Below are positions 1 through 8,517 of a DNA stretch of 64,000 bases, in pieces (position 1 is the first letter of the stretch; each line of letters opens with the position of its first letter). Made by a program: the position numbers and the translations under genes. The DNA lies in NCBI RefSeq assembly GCF_014205225.1, contig NZ_JACHNB010000001.1, positions 3,267,501 through 3,331,500 of the forward strand, given 5' to 3'. The notes beneath the pieces are model-generated. The model was not told the DNA's origin. It searched no databases and worked only from the letters and a program-made list of their open reading frames with translations. Origin of the DNA: Actinoplanes octamycinicus. GTDB taxonomy: Bacteria; Actinomycetota; Actinomycetes; Mycobacteriales; Micromonosporaceae.

Positions 1-264
1 ATCCCGCGGCAGCAGTTCGAGGTGCCCATCCAGGCGGCCATCGGCTCCCGGATCATCGCCCGCGAGACGATCCGCGCGATCCGCAAGGACGTGCTGGCGA
101 AGTGCTACGGCGGTGACATCAGCCGGAAGCGCAAGCTGCTCGAGAAGCAGAAGGAAGGCAAGAAGCGGATGAAGATGGTGGGCCGCGTGGAGGTGCCGCA
201 GGAGGCCTTCATCGCCGCGCTCTCCACCAGTGACGCGGCCGATCCCAAAGGCGCCAAAAAATAG
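1..264 (+). CDS. lepA: Elongation factor 4 (LepA), C-terminal fragment
   Basis: The open frame runs in from the left edge and ends at TAG (262-264), leaving 87 codons. It begins [15 protein letters not shown] and continues with a highly basic stretch containing [16 protein letters not shown], which is the conserved C-terminal domain of LepA/EF4, the ribosome back-translocating GTPase. The GTPase domain lies outside the window. Upstream position relative to hemW, hrcA and dnaJ is the usual order in actinobacteria and supports the call. The tail after the basic stretch ([12 protein letters not shown], then about 15 variable residues) is normal for the family. Confidence 0.95.
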   Translation: MPRQQFEVPIQAAIGSRIIARETIRAIRKDVLAKCYGGDISRKRKLLEKQKEGKKRMKMVGRVEVPQEAFIAALSTSDAADPKGAKK

Positions 265-347
265 GGCGGTTTGAGAATTCGGGGGGTCGGGAACTCTGGG
301 GCTCGACGGACGCAACCGAACAAGCTCCACCCCCGAGGAGGAACCAC

Positions 348-623
348 ATGACCATCACCGGCATCATCACCGCCCTTGTCGTCGGTCTGATCATCGGTGC
401 TCTGGGTCGCCTGGTCGTACCCGGCAAGCAGAACATCCCGATCTGGCTGACCATGGTGATCGGTGTTGTCGCGGCGCTCCTGGGCACGGTCCTGGCCCGG
501 GCGTTCGGTGTCGCCGACACCAAGGGCTTCGACTGGATCGAGCTCTTCTTCCAGGTCGTGCTCGCCGCGATCGGTGTCGCCCTCACCGTTGGTGTGGCCG
601 GTCGCCGGCACCTGACCCGGTAA
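348..623 (+). CDS. GlsB/YeaQ/YmgE-family small membrane protein
   Basis: This 91-residue protein has three hydrophobic segments (about residues 4-23, 33-52 and 65-85) with the glycine-rich first helix ending in GALGRLVVPG, typical of the GlsB/YeaQ/YmgE (transglycosylase-associated) family of small inner-membrane proteins linked to stress in other bacteria; the molecular role is unknown. A strong ribosome site, GAGGAGGAA, precedes the ATG by about 6 bases. It is a single gene, separated from lepA by 83 bases and followed directly by a strong terminator shared with the convergent gene. Confidence 0.85.
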   Translation: MTITGIITALVVGLIIGALGRLVVPGKQNIPIWLTMVIGVVAALLGTVLARAFGVADTKGFDWIELFFQVVLAAIGVALTVGVAGRRHLTR

Positions 624-632
624 TGACGAAGT

Positions 633-671
633 AAAAAGCGCCGGACCTCATGACGAGGTCCGGCGCTTTTT
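633..671. terminator. Bidirectional rho-independent terminator
   Basis: Two perfectly complementary 17-base arms (633-649 and 655-671) surround the loop ATGAC. The arms start with AAAAA and end with TTTTT, so the hairpin has a U tract in either direction and can serve both the GlsB gene (+) and the convergent PAS gene (-). It is the only hairpin noted in the window with a clear U tract. Confidence 0.9.
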
Positions 672-698
672 GCGTACGCGAAATATGGTCCCGCCCTT

Positions 699-2327
699 TC
701 AATAGCGGAAACGCTGCTGGGCGCTGCGGCGGTTGACCCAGGCCGGCATCTCGCCGCTGTGTTCCTGCTGCGGGAGCCGCTCGGCCGGGTCGTGGTTGCG
801 GGTGATGTCCCGCATCGTGACCACCAGTCCCTGCACGAGGCGATCCTCCCGAAGATCCCGATAGGTCAGCTCGACCAGCAACTGGCTCTCGTCGCCGCGC
901 TGCAGCGCGCAGTGCACCGTGCCGTCGCCGTGTGAGCGCAGCGCGTTGCGCACCCGGGCCCGGTCGTCCGGATGGACCAGCTCGTCGAGCGTGGCCAGCG
1001 GCGGCAACTCGTCCAGCCCGAGCACGCCGCGCAGCGCCGGGCTCGCATACCGGATCCGCTGGTCGACGTCGATCACCACCATCAGCTCCGCTGTGTTGCG
1101 GATCACGGCACGCAGATAGAGGTCGCTGTCCCGGCGGCCGACCGCCTCGACCAGCGTGACCCGGTCCAGGGCCAGCGCGGCCTGCCCGGCCAGCATCTCC
1201 AGCGCGTCGTGCCCGGCCACCAGATCCTCCCGGCGACCGGTGATGATCAGCGCGCCGCCGCTGGGCCGGGCCACGTCGAGCGGCTCCAGGCGCAGCGGGC
1301 AGACCAGGGTGCGGTCGTCCGGATCGGCGGCGGCGAGCCACCAGCTGCGCACCGCCGGACCGGCCGGGCGGGGCGGCTGCTCGGCCGCGGACAGCTCGTC
1401 GGCCAGCGACACCCGGCGCACCGAGGCGGGCGGCAGCAGCCGGCCGACCGCGGCCCGGACCGCGGCGTCGACGGCCGGCCGGTCGGCGGCCGCGACCAGG
1501 GCCGCGGTCGCGGCGCGCAGGCCCTGCTCCCGGCCGAGGGCCTGACTGTGCTGGCGGATCGCGTCGCCGAGCCGGGTGATGGTCAGCAGCAGGGTGAGTG
1601 CGCCGGTGATCGCGATCAGCACGCCGTCCTGGACGTCGCCGCGGAGCGCCTCGATCAGCAGCACCGTGGGTGGGGTGCAGGCGGCCAGCGCGAGCAGCAC
1701 CGACCACCGGAACTTCCAGGGGCTGTGCCGGGGCGGCGCGGGCTCGGTCAGCCGGACCATCGACGGGTGCAGTGCGGAGAGCCCCCAGCAGGCGTAGAGC
1801 ACCACGAACGCGGACTCGGTCAGCGGGTTGGCGGCCAGCGGATAGGCCACGTCGCCGGTCAGCATGCCGAGCGCGCCGGTGAGCAGCAGCCAGGCCGCGA
1901 CGCTGCGCCGGTCCGCGGCGACCAACCGGCCGGCCACCCCGACCAGCAGCAGATCCCCGATCACGTCGGTGGCCGAGACGGTGTGCAGCCGGTCCGACCC
2001 GATCACGAAGACCCAGACCACCAGCAGCGTGGTGCAGGCGGCGGCGAGCAGGTCGATCAGCCGGGCCCGGTCACCGAGCAGCGCGCCGCCGCGGGTGAAC
2101 TGCAGCAGGCATAGCGCGGTGAGGCCGAACATCAGCAGGTAGCAGAGGTCGGCCAGGCCCATCACCCGGTACGAGTAGCAGACGTCGCCGGCGGCCAGCG
2201 CGGCCAGCGACCCGGCGAGCAGCCACCAGGGAGCCCGGCGCGCCGGACGATGGCGCCGCACACCGTGGATGATGGCGCCGACGCCGCCCGCTCCCAGCAG
2301 GACCCATTCCAGCGCTCCCCAGAACAC
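699..2327 (-). CDS. Membrane PAS-domain sensor lacking an output domain
   Basis: GTG start; 542 residues. The first ~270 residues hold about eight hydrophobic helices, as in integral-membrane sensors of Actinoplanes-type GGDEF/EAL proteins. Residues ~275-400 look like a weak GAF-like region (ending LAGQAALALDRVTLVEAV) and residues ~405-515 form a PAS domain (AVIRNTAELMVVIDVDQRIRYASPAL, PLATLDELVHPDDRARV, VVTMRDITRN; each fragment is separate). In relatives the PAS helix normally runs into a GGDEF or kinase domain, but here the protein stops about 25 residues later with RRSAQQRFRY. The natural stop is followed by a good terminator, so this is not obviously a broken gene. Partner unknown. Confidence 0.7.
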   Translation of the reverse strand: MFWGALEWVLLGAGGVGAIIHGVRRHRPARRAPWWLLAGSLAALAAGDVCYSYRVMGLADLCYLLMFGLTALCLLQFTRGGALLGDRARLIDLLAAACTTLLVVWVFVIGSDRLHTVSATDVIGDLLLVGVAGRLVAADRRSVAAWLLLTGALGMLTGDVAYPLAANPLTESAFVVLYACWGLSALHPSMVRLTEPAPPRHSPWKFRWSVLLALAACTPPTVLLIEALRGDVQDGVLIAITGALTLLLTITRLGDAIRQHSQALGREQGLRAATAALVAAADRPAVDAAVRAAVGRLLPPASVRRVSLADELSAAEQPPRPAGPAVRSWWLAAADPDDRTLVCPLRLEPLDVARPSGGALIITGRREDLVAGHDALEMLAGQAALALDRVTLVEAVGRRDSDLYLRAVIRNTAELMVVIDVDQRIRYASPALRGVLGLDELPPLATLDELVHPDDRARVRNALRSHGDGTVHCALQRGDESQLLVELTYRDLREDRLVQGLVVTMRDITRNHDPAERLPQQEHSGEMPAWVNRRSAQQRFRY

Positions 2328-2441
2328 GCCCTACTTAGTACCAGGGCGGTTGCGCAGTGTCCATGTCGATGTATACGCAGCGCAACGCGGGTGCGAACAG
2401 TGATAGCTACGGGAAGTCACCGAAAGTTGCGGAGAGTGCCG

Positions 2442-3296
2442 TCAGCTGAAGACTTCGGCGACGACGCGGCCGTCATCGCCGGCCGACGCCGTGGTTACTT
2501 GCTGCCACTTTCCGTCCGGGGCGTGCCATTCCTGGCCACCGAAACGTACCCGTTCGAGGCCGGTCGCCGAGGCGTGCGAGACCAGCCAGTGCGCGTACCG
2601 CCAGCCGCTGCTGGCGTTGCTGACCGAGACGGTGAGGCCGGCCGCCTCGGCGCTCGCGGCGTCCAGTTTCTTGCCCCAGTCCAGCTTGAGGCCCTCCAGC
2701 AGGGCGGCCGCCGCGGCCGCGCCGCGCAGCACCGGGGCGCCGGAGACGGTGCAGGCGACCGCGCCGGTGGCCCGGCCGATCAGCGCCCGGGCCAGCACCC
2801 GGGACTCGTCCGCCCACTTCTCGTACGCGTTCGGGTACGCCGAGCGCTGCACCTTCTGCGCGGCGTCGGTGACCCGCATGTCCTCCCAGCCCTTCACCTT
2901 CTTCAGGGCGGTGTAGAACTTGCCGGCCGCGTACCGCGGATTCTTGATCTGCTCGAAGGTGCCCCAGCCCTGGCTGGGTCGCTGCTGGAAGAGGCCGACC
3001 GAGTCGCGGTCGCCGTCGTCCAGGTTTTCCAGCTTGGACTCCTGCAGTGCGGTGGCCAGCGCCACCACCACGGCCTGCTCCGGCATCTCCCGGCGGATGC
3101 CGACCGCCGCGATGGTGGCCGCGTTGGCCATCTGCACCGAGTCCAGGGTGACCTCGCCGTCGGCGCGGACCGTGCACTCCGGCCCGATCCGGGGCAGCTT
3201 GATGGCGCCCGGGTTCTGATGCAGGACGACGATCACACTGACCACGGCGATGAGGACGAGCGAGGCGAGCACCCCGACCACTGGCTTGACCCGCAC
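2442..3296 (-). CDS. Membrane-anchored, lysozyme-like conserved protein
   Basis: One N-terminal hydrophobic segment (GVLASLVLIAVVSVIVVL) suggests an uncleaved anchor with the rest outside the cell. The middle holds ALATALQESKLENLDDGD and SVGLFQQRPSQGWG, a signature seen in secreted actinobacterial cell-wall proteins with a lysozyme-like fold, some of which are misnamed heavy metal transporters. I infer a role at the cell wall; no catalytic residue can be assigned. A longer frame begins at 3338, but AGGAGG at 3302-3307 sits 5 bases ahead of the GTG at 3296, which is the more likely start (284 residues). Confidence 0.6.
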   Translation of the reverse strand: MRVKPVVGVLASLVLIAVVSVIVVLHQNPGAIKLPRIGPECTVRADGEVTLDSVQMANAATIAAVGIRREMPEQAVVVALATALQESKLENLDDGDRDSVGLFQQRPSQGWGTFEQIKNPRYAAGKFYTALKKVKGWEDMRVTDAAQKVQRSAYPNAYEKWADESRVLARALIGRATGAVACTVSGAPVLRGAAAAAALLEGLKLDWGKKLDAASAEAAGLTVSVSNASSGWRYAHWLVSHASATGLERVRFGGQEWHAPDGKWQQVTTASAGDDGRVVAEVFS

Positions 3297-3362
3297 CCGC
3301 ACCTCCTCATGTATGGCCGCCTCACGTATGGACGCCAAGCCTAATCAACGAGCGCACGGAGA

Positions 3363-4139
3363 TCATCGTGACTGCGCCGGAACCCAATTCGGGTCACGTT
3401 TCTCACGGCGGGCGGCGACGCCCTCCCGGCCCTCGGCCGAGGTGAAGTATCCGGCGGACCGGTCACTGAGGTCGGCCAGCTCGGCGCGGATGGACTCCGA
3501 CCTGGTCCGGCGCAGCAGCTGCTTGGTCCCGGCCAGCGCCAACGGGCCACCCTTGATCAGCGAAGCGCAGTAGCCGGCCACCGTCCGGTCCAGATCGTCG
3601 TCCGGAACGGCGGCGGTGACCAGGCCGATCTCCGCGGCCCGGGCGCCGTCGAAGACGTCGCCGGTCAGGTAGAGCTCGGCGGCGGCCCGCGGCGCCAGCC
3701 GGGGCAGCACGGTGGCACTGATCACCGCGGGGATCACACCGAGCCGGACCTCGGTGAACGCGAAGGTCGCCGACCGGGCGCAGACCGCGAGGTCGGCGGC
3801 GCCGATCAGGCCCAGGCCACCGGCCCGGGCCGGCCCGGCGATCCGGGCCACCACCGGTTTCGGGAACTCCCAGATCTCGGCGAGCAGGTCGGCCATCAGC
3901 TCGACCGGCAGGCGCTCACCCGGCGCGGTGGCGGCGGTCTCCTTGAGATCGGCCCCGGAGCAGAAGACCGGGCCGGTGTGCGAGAGCACCACCACCCGGG
4001 TCTCCGGGTCGGCGGCCGCGGCGTCGAGTGCGGTGCGCAACTCGGTGATCAGCGCGCGGGAGAGGGCGTTGCGGTTCGCGGGGCTGTCCAGCGTGAGAGT
4101 GGTCACCCCGGCGACGGTGACGGTACCGACCAGATCCAT
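3363..4139 (-). CDS. Enoyl-CoA hydratase/isomerase family protein
   Basis: 258 residues with a crotonase fold: TLDSPANRNALS near the N-terminus, the oxyanion-hole segment VFCSGADLKE, and ARAGGLGLIGAADLAVCARS followed by FTEVRLGVIPAVIS. Such enzymes hydrate or isomerise enoyl-CoA thioesters in fatty acid or related catabolism; the substrate cannot be read. The glutamate in FTEVRLG is kept, but the GGG of the second loop is AGG. The frame is open far upstream (to 5534) only because of base composition; the ATG at 4139 is the natural start and lies 7 bases after TAAGGT, a possible -10 of a leaderless transcript. It is divergent from hemW across a 25-base tandem repeat. Confidence 0.85.
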   Translation of the reverse strand: MDLVGTVTVAGVTTLTLDSPANRNALSRALITELRTALDAAAADPETRVVVLSHTGPVFCSGADLKETAATAPGERLPVELMADLLAEIWEFPKPVVARIAGPARAGGLGLIGAADLAVCARSATFAFTEVRLGVIPAVISATVLPRLAPRAAAELYLTGDVFDGARAAEIGLVTAAVPDDDLDRTVAGYCASLIKGGPLALAGTKQLLRRTRSESIRAELADLSDRSAGYFTSAEGREGVAARREKRDPNWVPAQSR

Positions 4140-4193
4140 GTCCGGCACCTTAACGCTTCCTTGGTCGCCGGCCGCGGCCATCCACAGGCGGTC

Positions 4194-4317
4194 GCCCGGC
4201 CGGGACCGGGCACACTCCGCCCGGCCGGGACCGGGCACACTCCGCCCGGCCGGGACCGGGCACACTCCGCCCGGCCGGGACCGGGCACACTCCGCCCGGC
4301 CGGGACCGGGCACACTT
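4194..4317. repeat. 25-bp tandem repeat in the echA/hemW divergent promoter region
   Basis: Four full units of 25 bases (4201-4225, 4226-4250, 4251-4275, 4276-4300) and a partial fifth (4301-4317) are essentially identical. Each carries the 10-base palindrome CCCGGCCGGG and the hexamer CACACT. The last CACACT (4311-4316) lies 6 bases before the hemW ATG, in the place of a -10 box. The array has no spacers and is a minisatellite, not CRISPR. Confidence 0.9.
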
Positions 4318-4322
4318 GGCGG

Positions 4323-5525
4323 ATGGCCGGCGCACTTCCTGATGGCGAACCCGTTCCCGCGGACGGGTCGCTCCCCGACGAAGCCACCCGCGACGTGGGC
4401 GGTGACGGTTTCGCGGTCTACGTCCACGTGCCGTTCTGCGCCAGCCGGTGCGGCTACTGCGACTTCAACACGTACACCGCGAGCGAACTGGGTGCCGGGG
4501 CGAGCCGCGACGAGTACGCGGACACCGTCCTGAGGGAGCTGGAGCTGGCCGCGAAGGTGATCCAGCCCCGGGGCGGGGTGGACACCGTCTTCGTCGGCGG
4601 CGGCACGCCGACGCTGCTCACGGCAAAAGATCTGGGAAAGATCCTGGAGGGCGTCGACCGGACCTGGGGGCTGGCCGCCGGCGCCGAGGTGACCACCGAG
4701 GCGAATCCAGAATCTGTGGATCTGTCGTATTTGAAAGACCTGCGCACCGCCGGCTTCACCCGGATCTCGCTCGGCATGCAGTCCTCCGCCGAGCACGTGC
4801 TGCGCGTCCTGGACCGCAAGCACACCGCCGGCCGCGCGCCGCAGGCCGCCGAGGAGGCCCGGCGCGCCGGCTTCGGGCACGTCAACCTGGACCTGATCTA
4901 CGGCACCCCGGGTGAGGCCCCGGAGGACTTCGCCCGCTCGCTGCGCACCGTGATCGACGCCGGGGTGGACCACGTCAGCGCGTACGCCCTGATCGTCGAG
5001 GACGGCACCCGGATGGCCACCCGGATGCGCCGGGGCGAGCTGCCTTTCCCCTCCGACGACGTGGCCGCGGACCGCTACCTGGCCGCCGAGGAGGCGCTCA
5101 CCGCGGCCGGCCTCGGGTGGTACGAGGTGTCCAACTGGGCGCGGCCCGGCGGCGAGTGCCGGCACAACCTGCTCTACTGGACCGGCGCCGACTGGTGGGG
5201 GCTGGGTCCCGGGGCGCACAGCCACGTCGGCGGGGTGCGCTGGTGGAACGTGAAGCACCCCTCGGCGTACGCAAATCGCTTGAATGATGGGGTTTCCCCA
5301 GGTCACGGGCGCGAGCTGCTGAGCGCCGAGGACCGGCACGTAGAGGACGTGATGTTGCGGGTCCGGCTGCGTGCCGGGATCCCGCTGGACCGGGTGGACC
5401 CGGGCGGCGCGGCCCAGGCCCTCGGCGACGGCCTGCTGGAGCCGGACGCCTACGCGGCCGGCCGGCTGGTGCTGACGCTGCGCGGCCGGCTGCTGGCCGA
5501 CGCGGTGATCCGCGACCTGGTCTGA
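4323..5525 (+). CDS. hemW: HemW, radical SAM heme chaperone (coproporphyrinogen III oxidase-like)
   Basis: 400 residues from the ATG at 4323. The radical SAM motif CASRCGYCDF places cysteines at 39, 43 and 46 (CxxxCxxC), followed by FVGGGTPTLL, ISLGMQSSAEHVL and VNLDLIYGTPGE, all typical of HemW. HemW binds heme and a 4Fe-4S cluster and is thought to deliver heme to respiratory enzymes; older annotation calls it oxygen-independent coproporphyrinogen oxidase. The position between lepA and hrcA is the conserved actinobacterial arrangement. The frame extends upstream to 3978 through the tandem repeat, but those codons encode only repeat sequence. Confidence 0.93.
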   Translation: MAGALPDGEPVPADGSLPDEATRDVGGDGFAVYVHVPFCASRCGYCDFNTYTASELGAGASRDEYADTVLRELELAAKVIQPRGGVDTVFVGGGTPTLLTAKDLGKILEGVDRTWGLAAGAEVTTEANPESVDLSYLKDLRTAGFTRISLGMQSSAEHVLRVLDRKHTAGRAPQAAEEARRAGFGHVNLDLIYGTPGEAPEDFARSLRTVIDAGVDHVSAYALIVEDGTRMATRMRRGELPFPSDDVAADRYLAAEEALTAAGLGWYEVSNWARPGGECRHNLLYWTGADWWGLGPGAHSHVGGVRWWNVKHPSAYANRLNDGVSPGHGRELLSAEDRHVEDVMLRVRLRAGIPLDRVDPGGAAQALGDGLLEPDAYAAGRLVLTLRGRLLADAVIRDLV

Positions 5526-5528
5526 ATC

Positions 5529-5563
5529 GGTCACCGGTGACCGGTCGCCAGGGGAGGCGACCG
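5529..5563. terminator. Double hairpin between convergent hemW and DUF4870 genes
   Basis: The 14-base palindrome GGTCACCGGTGACC (5529-5542) is followed by a hairpin with 8-base arms CGGTCGCC (5542-5549) and GGCGACCG (5556-5563). There is no U tract. It lies between two convergent genes. Confidence 0.6.
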
Positions 5564-5584
5564 ATCACCGCGGGAGGCGACCGG

Positions 5585-6070
5585 TCATCTCAGGAAGCGG
5601 CCGCTCACCGGGTAGCGGAACGACTCGTTGTTGGCCGCCTTGATCCCGGCGAGCACGCCGGCGATCGTGGCGAACAGCCAGGCGATCCCGGCGATCACCG
5701 CCCCCACGCCGAAGCAGAACGTGGCATAGCCGATCACCGCGATGATCGACCAGAGCACCTGGAAGTTCAGCGCCTTGACCGACTCGGCGCGGACCGTGGC
5801 GGACTGCTCGCCCCGGGCCAGCAGCGAGATCAGCGGCGCCACCCAGCCGGCGCAGCCGCCGCCGAGGAACGCGCCGGCCGCGCCGCCCAGGTGGGCGACC
5901 AGGACCCAGGTGCGGTCCTCGGCGCTCAGCGGCGGAAGGCCCGGGTGGTATCCGCCGGACGGCGGGCCGTAGGGCGGAGGCGGCGGATATCCCGGTCCCG
6001 GCGGGGGAGGGTAGGCGTCTCCGGAGGACGTAGGGTACCCGTCACCTGGCGGTCGAGGCGGCTCGGTCAT
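5585..6070 (-). CDS. DUF4870 domain membrane protein with proline-rich N-terminus
   Basis: 161 residues. The first ~50 are proline, glycine and tyrosine rich ([17 protein letters not shown]), a disordered cytoplasmic arm common in actinobacteria. The rest is a DUF4870 domain: [16 protein letters not shown], then [21 protein letters not shown], then two more membrane helices. Function unknown. The ATG at 6070 is preceded 7 bases upstream by TAGGTT, consistent with a leaderless message; a TTG nine bases further up is possible but less likely. Confidence 0.8.
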   Translation of the reverse strand: MTEPPRPPGDGYPTSSGDAYPPPPGPGYPPPPPYGPPSGGYHPGLPPLSAEDRTWVLVAHLGGAAGAFLGGGCAGWVAPLISLLARGEQSATVRAESVKALNFQVLWSIIAVIGYATFCFGVGAVIAGIAWLFATIAGVLAGIKAANNESFRYPVSGRFLR

Positions 6071-6142
6071 GGCCAGCAACCTATCGGAGATCGAACAACG
6101 GCGGACTCTCGATCATCGCGTTGCCGCCTGCCACGAAGTAGA

Positions 6143-6169
6143 CTGGCACTCTGTCCGCGCGAGTGCCAG
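6143..6169 (+). promoter_or_regulatory. CIRCE operator for HrcA
   Basis: Inverted repeat CTGGCACTC (6143-6151), nine-base spacer, GAGTGCCAG (6161-6169): the standard arm-N9-arm layout of CIRCE. It lies 13 bases before the hrcA start. TAGACT at 6139-6144 could be the -10 box, which would put the transcription start inside CIRCE, as expected for an autorepressed hrcA-dnaJ operon. Confidence 0.95.
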
Positions 6170-6182
6170 AGGGAGGGGTCAT

Positions 6183-7205
6183 ATGAGTCTGGATGACCGC
6201 AAGCTCGAGGTTCTGCGGGCGATCGTCGAGGATTATGTGAAAACGCGCGAGCCGGTCGGCAGCAAGTCGCTGGTCGAGCGTCACCAGCTCGGCGTCTCCC
6301 CGGCCACGGTGCGCAACGACATGGCCGTGCTGGAGGAGGAGGGCTACATCCGGCAGCCGCACACCAGTGCCGGCCGGGTGCCCACCGACGCCGGTTACCG
6401 GCTCTTCGTCGACCGCCTGACCCGGATCAAGCCGCTCAGCCCGGCCGAGCGCCGCGCCATCGAGCGCTTCATGATCGGCGTGGTCGACCTCGACGACGTG
6501 GTGCACCGCACCGTCCGGTTGCTCGCCACGCTCACCCGGCAGGTCGCGGTGGTGCAGTATCCGAGCCTGTCCCGCTCGGCGGTGCGCCATCTGGAGCTGG
6601 TCCCGATCTCCACCACCCGGCTGATGCTCGTGATGATCACCGACACCGGCCGGGTCGAGCAGCGCCTGGTCGAGATGCCCGCCCCGGTTCCCGAGGGCGA
6701 CGTGTGGGACCTGCGCCGGCGGGTAAACGAGAAGCTGGCCGGCCAAAAACTGGCAGACACCCCGCCCCTGGTGCAGAAACTCGTCGAGGAGTGCACCCCG
6801 GAGCGCCGGGGGACCATGGCATGTCTGGCCACCGTCCTGCTCGAGACGCTGGTCGAGCGGAGTGAGGAGCGCCTCGCGCTGGCCGGGACCGCCAACCTCA
6901 CTCGCGGCGGTGTGCTGGACTTTCAGGGCACGCTGCGTCCCGTGCTCGAAGCGCTCGAGGAGGAGGTCATCCTCCTCAAGCTGATCGGTGACCTGGAGCC
7001 GAGCACCACCCGGGTCCGGATCGGCGACGAGAACGAGATCGACAACCTCCGGTCGGCGTCCGTGGTGAGCACGGGTTACGGACCGGGTGCGACGATCGTT
7101 GGTGGGCTCGGTGTGCTGGGGCCGACAAGGATGGACTACCCCGGCACCATCGCTACTGTTCGTGCAGTGGCACGCTACGTTGGCGACCTGTTGGCACAGA
7201 ATTGA
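6183..7205 (+). CDS. hrcA: Heat-inducible transcription repressor HrcA
   Basis: 340 residues from the ATG at 6183, with GGGAGGGG five bases or so ahead of it. The N-terminal winged helix reads [27 protein letters not shown], followed by [20 protein letters not shown]; the C-terminal half holds the GAF-like dimerisation region ([32 protein letters not shown]). HrcA binds CIRCE and represses class I heat-shock genes; the CIRCE directly upstream shows self-regulation. It is followed after 34 bases by dnaJ, so the two are co-transcribed. Length is normal. Confidence 0.96.
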   Translation: MSLDDRKLEVLRAIVEDYVKTREPVGSKSLVERHQLGVSPATVRNDMAVLEEEGYIRQPHTSAGRVPTDAGYRLFVDRLTRIKPLSPAERRAIERFMIGVVDLDDVVHRTVRLLATLTRQVAVVQYPSLSRSAVRHLELVPISTTRLMLVMITDTGRVEQRLVEMPAPVPEGDVWDLRRRVNEKLAGQKLADTPPLVQKLVEECTPERRGTMACLATVLLETLVERSEERLALAGTANLTRGGVLDFQGTLRPVLEALEEEVILLKLIGDLEPSTTRVRIGDENEIDNLRSASVVSTGYGPGATIVGGLGVLGPTRMDYPGTIATVRAVARYVGDLLAQN

Positions 7206-7239
7206 CGGATCCGCGCAGACATTGAGGACTCCAAACCCC

Positions 7240-8379
7240 GTGGCCAAGGACTACTACGGAATTCTCGGCGTGAGCCGGGAAGCCACCGACGACGAGATCA
7301 AGCGCGCCTACCGCAAACTGGCTCGGCAGTACCACCCGGACGTCAACCCCGATCCGGAGGCGCACGAGAAGTTCAAGGACATCAACGCGGCGTACGAGGT
7401 CCTCTCCGACGACCAGAAGCGGCAGATCGTCGACCTCGGCGGTGACCCGCTGGCGCCCGGCGGCGGCGCGCCCGGCGGCGGTCCCGGCGGGGCCGGCCCG
7501 TTCGTCGGTTTCCAGGACATCATGGACGCGTTCTTCGGCACCGCGGCCGGCGGCGGCTCGCGGGGGCCGCGGCCGCGCACCCGGCCCGGCGCCGACGCCA
7601 TCCTGCGCCTCGAGCTGGACCTGGTGGAGACCGCGTTCGGCGTCGAGGCGCCGATCACCGTGGACACCGCGGTGCTCTGCACCCAGTGCTCCGGCGCCGG
7701 CACCGCGCCCGGCACCCACCTGGCCACCTGCGAGGTCTGCGGCGGCCGCGGCGAGGTGCAGTCGGTGCAGCGCACCTTCCTCGGCCAGGTCGTCTCGTCC
7801 CGCCCCTGCGCGAACTGCCAGGGCCACGGCACGATCATCCCGAGCCCGTGCCCGACCTGCGCCGGCGACGGCCGGATCCGCACCCGCCGCTCGCTGACCG
7901 TGAAGATCCCGGCCGGCGTCGAGGACGGCATGCGGATCCGCCTGGCCCAGCAGGGCGAGGTCGGCCCGGGCGGCGGCACCGCCGGCGACCTCTACGTGGA
8001 GATCCACGAGCGCCCGCACGACGTCTACTCCCGCAAGGGCGACGACCTGCACTGCCGCGTCACGCTGCCGATGACGGCCGCCGCGCTCGGCACCCGGATG
8101 ACCATCAAGACCCTCGACGGCGAGGAGAACATCGAGGTCAAACCGGGCACACAGCCGGCCAGCACGCTGCGCATCCGGGGCAAGGGGGTGCCGCACCTGC
8201 GTGGTCAGGGCCGGGGCGACCTCTTCGTCCACCTCGACGTGAAGACGCCGACCAAGCTGACCGCGGACCAGGAGCGGATGCTGCGCGACTTCGCGAAGAC
8301 GCGCGGGGAGGATGTCGCCGAGCTGAGCAAGCAGGGCGGGTTCTTCAGCCGGATGCGGGACGCCTTCAACGGCCACTGA
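7240..8379 (+). CDS. dnaJ: Chaperone protein DnaJ (DnaJ2 type)
   Basis: GTG start at 7240; 379 residues. The J domain (residues 1-70) holds the HPD tripeptide in [10 protein letters not shown] Gly/Pro-rich linker follows, then four zinc motifs of the CxxCxGxG type: [24 protein letters not shown] and CPTCAGDG, then two C-terminal substrate-binding domains. DnaJ stimulates DnaK ATPase and presents unfolded clients. The pairing with hrcA behind CIRCE marks this as the second DnaJ paralogue of actinobacteria rather than the one in the dnaK operon. The gene that normally follows, rsmE, is displaced 3.7 kb downstream. Confidence 0.96.
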   Translation: MAKDYYGILGVSREATDDEIKRAYRKLARQYHPDVNPDPEAHEKFKDINAAYEVLSDDQKRQIVDLGGDPLAPGGGAPGGGPGGAGPFVGFQDIMDAFFGTAAGGGSRGPRPRTRPGADAILRLELDLVETAFGVEAPITVDTAVLCTQCSGAGTAPGTHLATCEVCGGRGEVQSVQRTFLGQVVSSRPCANCQGHGTIIPSPCPTCAGDGRIRTRRSLTVKIPAGVEDGMRIRLAQQGEVGPGGGTAGDLYVEIHERPHDVYSRKGDDLHCRVTLPMTAAALGTRMTIKTLDGEENIEVKPGTQPASTLRIRGKGVPHLRGQGRGDLFVHLDVKTPTKLTADQERMLRDFAKTRGEDVAELSKQGGFFSRMRDAFNGH

Positions 8380-8385
8380 TCGAGC

Positions 8386-8411
8386 CAGGGGGCGCTGATC
8401 AGCGCCCCCTG
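8386..8411. terminator. Perfect 26-base palindrome after dnaJ
   Basis: Arms CAGGGGGCGCT and AGCGCCCCCTG meet around GATC with no mismatch. There is no U tract. It ends the hrcA-dnaJ operon and, before the IS arrived, probably separated it from the convergent tetR gene. Confidence 0.7.
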
Positions 8412-8517
8412 CAGCTTTCCGGCCCGCCTTTCCGCCGACCGCCACTCTTCCAAGATCAAGTTCTTCATTGACGCAGGTCCGCTGGGGTGCGGATCGCATG
8501 CTCCCGGCACCCCTCTG

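Noticed and set aside
4194..4317. CRISPR-like array of 25-base repeats
   Set aside because: Units abut with no unique spacers and no cas genes are present; the same holds for the arrays at 12802 and 49331.
3363..5534. Single 723-residue minus-strand protein covering hemW
   Set aside because: Only the last 258 residues resemble a protein family; the rest is antisense to hemW and the repeat.
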